The notes under the pieces are model-generated. The model was not told where the DNA came from. It saw only the letters and a list, made by a program, of their open reading frames with translations, and did not search any database. The position numbers and the translations under genes are program-made. A DNA stretch of 64,000 nucleotides, from NCBI GenBank assembly GCA_951804985.1, contig OX638135.1:4782093-4846092 (forward strand), in the 5' to 3' direction. Origin of the DNA: Dryomyza anilis (lineage: Eukaryota > Arthropoda > Insecta > Diptera > Dryomyzidae). This document shows positions 59,496 to 64,000 of this stretch, one piece after another (the stretch's first letter is position 1; each line of letters starts with the position of its first letter).

Positions 59496-60300
59496 TTAGG
59501 GGGTAAAGGCACCCAAGTACATGACCACCCGCGGGACGAACAGCATTCCGATCAGCGCGTCGGCTTCCTTCTCTAAACGCACGATTTCGCGGCAAATTAT
59601 GAGAAATACTTCAAATGTTGGATCATCCTTGTAATATTCGATGAGGCGATGCAGGCGTGTATCAACGCCTTCATCCCACCAATTCGCCCTGAGCGTTGTC
59701 AAATATGCCTCGAAATATTTTAGGTGGTTGCTATTCCAGATGAGCATAACCTGGCGTTCGCTCATCCTACCTCGAACATACTCGGTGTTGTCGTCACTGA
59801 AGTCAATATCATCAAAATTTGTGAGAATGTCTGAAAAGAACCAAAAAAAAAACAAAAATTAATTAATTTAAAAAAAAAATATATATACATATATATTTAA
59901 TAGAAATGAGTAATTTAAAAATCTAAATAAATTTACTAACTGTTCTCGTCTGAATGCTCGATGACTAATCCATGTTGTCGTAACGCGTCTAGATCGCGAA
60001 TTGTTAAAGGATGCTGCCTCACGGCAGGAGGTTGCTGCCTTCGGGCAGCCCGGAGCTCATCCTGCTCCTTGCGCAGTTTCTCCCGCCTGTCCTCCTGTAG
60101 GCCCTGGGCCGCAGTAGGGTTAAAAACATTTGCTGAAGAATATATAACCAAGAAATATATATAAATAAATATATATATAAACATATATATAAAAATAAAT
60201 ACAATTTTTACTTACGGAACATGATTAAAATTGAAGTTGAATATCCAAAGAATAAACTGCAACTAAATAATTGTCGTCCATAGAAGACAAATATGAACAT
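59496..60300 (-). CDS. Three-exon antisense gene inside element C2, 203 codons, family unknown
   Basis: Exons on the minus strand: 60300-60216, 60132-59941, 59830-59496. Introns of 83 and 110 bases: GTAAGT...TTCTTCAG and GTTAGT...TTCTTTTCAG. Exon lengths 85, 192 and 335 sum to 612, exactly 204 codons with stop, and both splits keep the frame (phase 1 each). Residues 1-28 are hydrophobic (MFIFVFYG...TSILIMF), a possible signal or anchor; 41-62 are strongly charged (EDRREKLRKEQDELRAARR), helix-forming; exon 3 has NWWDEGVD and ends VVMYLGAFTP. Exon 3 is GC-rich (59521-59580 is 36/60 GC) against very AT-rich introns. A short upstream frame (60344-60303) ends two bases before the ATG. I do not recognise a family. 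Absent from A and D. Confidence 0.8.
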
Positions 60301-60380
60301 TTTTAAAATAAAAAAAATAAAAAATCGCGAATTTGACTCCGCATTTCGACCGAAGATAGCCGGCGACGTTTTTGTAAAAT

Positions 60381-60402
60381 ACTGAATTTGGACACTTTAT
60401 AA
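60381..60402 (-). promoter_or_regulatory. Weak candidate promoter for the antisense gene
   Basis: TTATAAAG (60402-60395) and the arthropod initiator motif TCAGT (60385-60381) lie 80-100 bases before the ATG. The spacing (about 18) is shorter than the usual 30, so this is tentative. Confidence 0.25.
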
Positions 60403-60720
60403 GTACTGAGGACAGTTCGTTAACTCACGACACATTGTTTAAATGAGGTTCTACGGTGAGTGTACGACTATAGCAAATTTAAGTTTGGACAAAATAGATA
60501 TTAAATATAAAGTTGAGATTAAACGATTAAATTTGGATAAAGAAACGTTAGGTTTTTGAATTTTAAAGTAAAAAAAAAGAAGATAAAAAATTTGAACCAG
60601 GTGGAAATTAAAATGTAAGTGTATGGAATAATTTTATGTAGTATGCTAAGGTGGGAAAGGTAGATTAACTTAGGACATAAGTGTAAATAATTATATATAT
60701 AATAGATATGTATAATTATT

Positions 60721-60730
60721 TTTGTTTTAG
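60721..60730 (+). promoter_or_regulatory. Putative env splice acceptor
   Basis: TTTGTTTTAG, in a T-rich tract, ends seven bases before the env ATG at 60738. It fits a subgenomic env message joined to a leader donor (51315). This decides for the 60738 start over the in-frame ATG at 60708, which would be removed by splicing. Confidence 0.6.
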
Positions 60731-60737
60731 GGACATT

Positions 60738-62726
60738 ATGAATAAGATCCTTATGCTGGTCCTGGTGTTGGCAGCAGCTGAAGCAGTCAACATCACGCAG
60801 ACGCCGATGAACGAGACAAGAATATTTTTTGAGAAAACTACTGAGGCATTATTTTATAGTGACGAATGGACAGTGATATCTAAGTTCATACCACTGCAGC
60901 TGACGAATTTTCTGGATCTAACGAAAAAATATACGGAAGCAGCCATTGAAATGTGCCGGAAAATGAGTTCAAGCGTACCAGGAATGAATTTCGGAAGATC
61001 GTGTGAAGCAGCAATGCAAGAAACATCGTCGATAATGAGGACATTACAGAAAAATGAGGGTGTTATTAAAAGAACAATTCAAAAGAATCGCCAAAAGAGG
61101 TCGCTAAATTTCGTAGGTGAGGGCTTTAACTGGGCTTTCGGCGTAATGGACAACAGTGATCGAGAAAAGATATACAAACATCTGGAGGACATTGAGAACC
61201 GAGAGAGCGAAACCTATGACGTCATGAGGAAACAGGTGACGTTGATGACATCTAATTTTGGAAAACTGTCAGCACCACTGCTGGATTCTCTAAGGGAGGT
61301 GGAAGAAATACAGATGACATTGAACAACACCATACAACAACAGCAGAAAATAAATAGAGATATAGATAACAAGCTCAGCAAAGTACAGTTTATGTTACAT
61401 TTGTTGGAAATACAGTCAACCATAAATGCTAATTTAATGGAGATTCAGGGACAACAATCAATAGAAATGGCAATAATTGACGATCTCTACAAGGGGGATC
61501 TGCATCCTACGATAATAGACCGAAAGGAACTAGACGCAATGTTGGCCCGTCTCAAATTAAGGGGCAAAGCGAATTGGTTTATTCAACAGACTTTTGATAT
61601 GCATCATTTGTCAAAGGTACTAGTTTTTCCGGACGGGGATAGTCTGATCTTCATAATTAAGACACCACTGCCGGATGATGTGTTATTTGCGTTGTACAGG
61701 ATTTATCTGATCCCCATTGACATCAATGAGGAATGGGACTCGCTGGTTAAGACAAAGTATGACTACATAGCTGAGGCGGAAGATCGGAGTAGATTCATAG
61801 GATTAACGCACGAGGATCATTTAAGATGTGTTACGGTGAACCAAGAGATGGACAAGGAGATAACGCTATGTAGACGTCCGGGAACGATTATGACGAGCAG
61901 CAATGTACTTTGTGAGGTCACGTTAATGCAACAAAGGACAGATATAGTGAATACCTGTGAACATGTAGCTATCAGAAAGAGTTCAGGGTTGGTAGTGAAA
62001 CTATGGGCTTCAAACTCCTGGTTGTTCAGGTTTGACACGCCAGCGGTTTTCGAAGCGATTTGCGGAACAAACACGGCTACACTGACGCTAGCAGGGATGG
62101 GGTGGATGTCAGTGAATGAGGCCTGCGACTTGCACAACAGAGAATTAATATTGCCTTATGAATCTGCACCAAGAATGTTCAGGAATGTAACCTATAAAAA
62201 AGAGGAGCACACCTTGTATATCGAAAATATAAAAGGGGAATGGGGAGCGTTACGCACAGAAAATGCGTCAGTCACACTTTTGCCAATACAGACGTCGGAC
62301 CACAGCAAATTACGGTCAGCACTAAGAGATGGCCAGCGCAGTTTTGAAGATCTGAAAGCGGAAATGAGTCAGAAGCAGGAGCGGCTAGAATGGCTAAAGC
62401 ATCAGCACGAGATGAAGACTATGGGAGCATCGTACGGCGTGCTAGTGTTGGTGTTAATCTTCGTGGTATTAGCGTATTTTTGGTACCTTCGAGTAGAATC
62501 ATCGAGAAAGCTAAAATTAACAGAGTCACTGAAGGATAGGGAGACAGTAGCAACAGTAAATGCCATCAGTAGCGTAAAAATTGAGGAGAACGAGTTAGCG
62601 GAGCATATTGCATTTCGGCCAACCACAAGTCAACGAGCTGAAGTTGTTAAACAGAAACATGAGGACGAAGAGCAGAGTCGAAAGCCAACCATAACGACAT
62701 TGGGACCAGCTTATGGAATGATTTAG
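60738..62726 (+). CDS. Env of element C2 (F-protein-like fusion glycoprotein), intact
   Basis: 662 codons from the ATG after the splice acceptor. Residues 1-16 form a signal peptide (MNKILMLVLVLAAAEA). A furin-type site RQKR at 118-121 is followed by SLNFVGEGFNWAFG, in the position of a fusion peptide. Helical heptad regions span about 190-245, including LEIQSTINANLMEIQGQQ. A cysteine-bearing ectodomain follows. A membrane span at about 565-584 (VLVLVLIFVVLAYFWYL) leads to a 78-residue cytoplasmic tail. The layout matches baculovirus-F-type Env of insect errantiviruses, which mediates membrane fusion. No frame break was found, unlike this element's gag and pol. Segment D carries a broken relative. 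Confidence 0.93.
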   Translation: MNKILMLVLVLAAAEAVNITQTPMNETRIFFEKTTEALFYSDEWTVISKFIPLQLTNFLDLTKKYTEAAIEMCRKMSSSVPGMNFGRSCEAAMQETSSIMRTLQKNEGVIKRTIQKNRQKRSLNFVGEGFNWAFGVMDNSDREKIYKHLEDIENRESETYDVMRKQVTLMTSNFGKLSAPLLDSLREVEEIQMTLNNTIQQQQKINRDIDNKLSKVQFMLHLLEIQSTINANLMEIQGQQSIEMAIIDDLYKGDLHPTIIDRKELDAMLARLKLRGKANWFIQQTFDMHHLSKVLVFPDGDSLIFIIKTPLPDDVLFALYRIYLIPIDINEEWDSLVKTKYDYIAEAEDRSRFIGLTHEDHLRCVTVNQEMDKEITLCRRPGTIMTSSNVLCEVTLMQQRTDIVNTCEHVAIRKSSGLVVKLWASNSWLFRFDTPAVFEAICGTNTATLTLAGMGWMSVNEACDLHNRELILPYESAPRMFRNVTYKKEEHTLYIENIKGEWGALRTENASVTLLPIQTSDHSKLRSALRDGQRSFEDLKAEMSQKQERLEWLKHQHEMKTMGASYGVLVLVLIFVVLAYFWYLRVESSRKLKLTESLKDRETVATVNAISSVKIEENELAEHIAFRPTTSQRAEVVKQKHEDEEQSRKPTITTLGPAYGMI

Positions 62727-63294
62727 GGGTATGAGTATGAGGGATTCAAGAAGAAAATTCAATATATATTATAAATTAGAATTATTAATATGAGGGATTG
62801 AAAAACAAAAGAGGGATTGAAAAACAAAAGAGGGATTGAAAAACAAAAAAAAAAAATATAAGTATATATAGGAATAAAAAAGTGGGAAAAAAAAATAAAA
62901 AAAAAAATTAAGTATTTTAGTTAAAATATCGTCGAATATGCCTAAGTTCAAGTAAACACTTCATTGCACAAAATAAAGCATAATTGCTCGCACATATAAA
63001 TAAGAATAACAACAGAATAACACAAAACAAAGCAATTACAAAGCGGTAACCTAAGAAGCCACTGTTTTGCCAACTGCAATGTTCTGTGCATTATAAACAA
63101 TGTTCGGTGGTGGGGTCATTTTAAAATAGAATATGATAAATTGTTATATTTTTACCATATATTTTTTTTTAAGATAATATTCAGATATATTGATAAGACT
63201 TGTTAAGTAAACTGATAAGAGTATAATTTTTAGGCAATATCAATTATGTAAAAGAAAAAACTATTATTCATTTTAATAATAATTTTTTCTTAAA
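62727..63294 (+). other. Env-LTR region of element C2
   Basis: Contains three 20-base units GAGGGATTGAAAAACAAAA at about 62790-62850, A-rich runs, and a block shared with the end of element A ('caaagcggtaacct', 'ccactgttttgccaactgcaa'). Non-coding. Confidence 0.7.
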
Positions 63295-63309
63295 ATAAGG
63301 GTGGAGGTA
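63295..63309 (+). other. Polypurine tract, element C2
   Basis: AATAAGGGTGGAGGTA just before the LTR, identical to element A. Confidence 0.85.
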
Positions 63310-63804
63310 TGTTGTAAGTCAACATAGTGTGTTTTGGTAAGTCACTATACGTTGATATTATAAACGTATCGTGACCTACTTAAGCGATGACTACTTCATG
63401 CAGTTATCGTTACGTTGCAGTAAAGTGCAACGTAGGACATATGTGTCATAGTCCAGCAAGCCAATGAACTAGCAACAGTATGAGCGAAGCTGGGTCAAAC
63501 CAGCAGCAGCATGATTGGCTAAGGGCTTTTTCCCTTACGGAAGCAAATAGTGAGTGGAATTTGCGCACGGCACTCTGCCGGAACATGTAGATTTGAAACA
63601 TGCCTTCTTACAATAGTTAAGTTAAATTTTAAGGGAGTTGTGTAATAGAATTTAGAGGTGTAACAAGCCAAAAATATTGAGCTAAAAAGTGTTGAAATAA
63701 AGTCTAAGTTTAAATTAAAAGAATTCAAATATATATTATTTATTGGGAAATAATTAAAGTACTAAAGTAGGAGTAAGTATAATTCAACGTTGGATGTATT
63801 AACA
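63310..63804 (+). repeat. Element C2 3' LTR
   Basis: 495 bases, TGTTGTAAGTCAACATAG to GTATTAACA, followed by CTAC. It retains the 23-base block AACATAGTGTGTTTTGGTAA-GTC missing from the 5' LTR. Confidence 0.95.
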
Positions 63805-64000
63805 CTACGCACACATATATTTTGAAAAATCATCTTGAAAAGTTAATATATATTTATTTCCAGATATAGTATCCGGTAAAATACCTACAAGATCCATGTA
63901 TACTTTATCGAATGGTCGTACAGGCGTATCAGTTAAAACCATTGGCATTTTAGTAAGCCTAGAACTTTTATTTACTTGGCATTTTTGACAATTCTTAACG
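63805..64000 (-). pseudogene. Integrase N-terminal part, segment D (continues beyond window)
   Basis: Minus-strand coding for the end of the zinc finger ([14 protein letters not shown]) and the first catalytic Asp (YMDLVGI), running to TFQDDFSK. A one-base loss near the C2 insertion site shifts the frame relative to A. It joins 50743 once C2 and one TSD copy are taken away, showing that C2 landed in this gene. Confidence 0.92.

Larger units (their letters stand above)
50744..63804 (+). mobile_element. LTR retroelement C2 (errantivirus-like, with env and antisense gene)
   Basis: 13,061 bases with LTRs of 472 and 495 bases and TSD CTAC (50740-50743, 63805-63808). It is inserted in the integrase of segment D, which continues on both sides in the same minus orientation. 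Order: LTR, PBS, leader, gag (SINE inserted), frameshift site, 33-residue repeats, PR-RT-RH-INT, spacer with a minus-strand three-exon gene, env, PPT, LTR. LTRs differ at about five sites plus a 23-base indel. Gag and pol are broken; env and the antisense gene are open. Confidence 0.95.

Overview
The window is very AT-rich eukaryotic DNA built almost wholly from nested transposable elements. It best fits a higher dipteran (fly) genome: errantivirus-like Ty3/gypsy elements with a baculovirus-F-type env, a tRNA-derived SINE, hAT, short-tailed LINE and MITE families, (TA)n tracts, and no bacterial gene organisation. I found no clear single-copy host gene. The one well-supported intron-containing gene lies inside a retroelement.

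Layout. 1-8.8 kb: repeats only, namely a fold-back fragment, a 98-bp duplication, a 61-bp minisatellite, a 1.5-kb long inverted repeat, a short LINE remnant and a SINE. 8.8-19.35 kb: a palindromic repeat split by LTR element A (9083-18079, TSD GTCT, no env) and by a MITE-like element (18307-19241). 19.35-24.3 kb: a large fold-back (family X) holding a deleted hAT (8-bp TSD) and MITEs, then more MITEs and a SINE with a 12-bp TSD. 24.3-30.5 kb: one (TA)n tract hit by an RTE-like LINE (minus) and by LTR element B. 29.3-41.16 kb: a near-identical 5.8-kb direct duplication carrying the 3' end of B, fold-back X, MITEs and an interspersed repeat. 41.16-45 kb: low-complexity, mostly unassigned DNA. 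45-64 kb: element C1 (5' LTR and gag) fused to an inverted env-integrase segment (D), which is itself split by a full element C2 (50744-63804, TSD CTAC).

Elements A, C1, D and C2 are one errantivirus-like lineage with primer-binding site TGGCGCAGCCGG. In C1 and C2, Gag runs into Pol through a GGGAAAC -1 frameshift heptamer that directly follows the last stop of the Pol frame. The Pol frame then reads 33-residue tandem repeats before protease, RT, RNase H and integrase. C2 has an undamaged env with its own splice acceptor, while its gag and pol are broken.

The most striking feature is in C2, between pol and env on the opposite strand: a three-exon gene (60300 to 59496) of 203 codons. Both introns have GT-AG ends and all exon phases agree. 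It is absent from A and D and its exons are GC-richer than the element, so it looks like a captured or newly arisen antisense accessory gene. I do not recognise its family.
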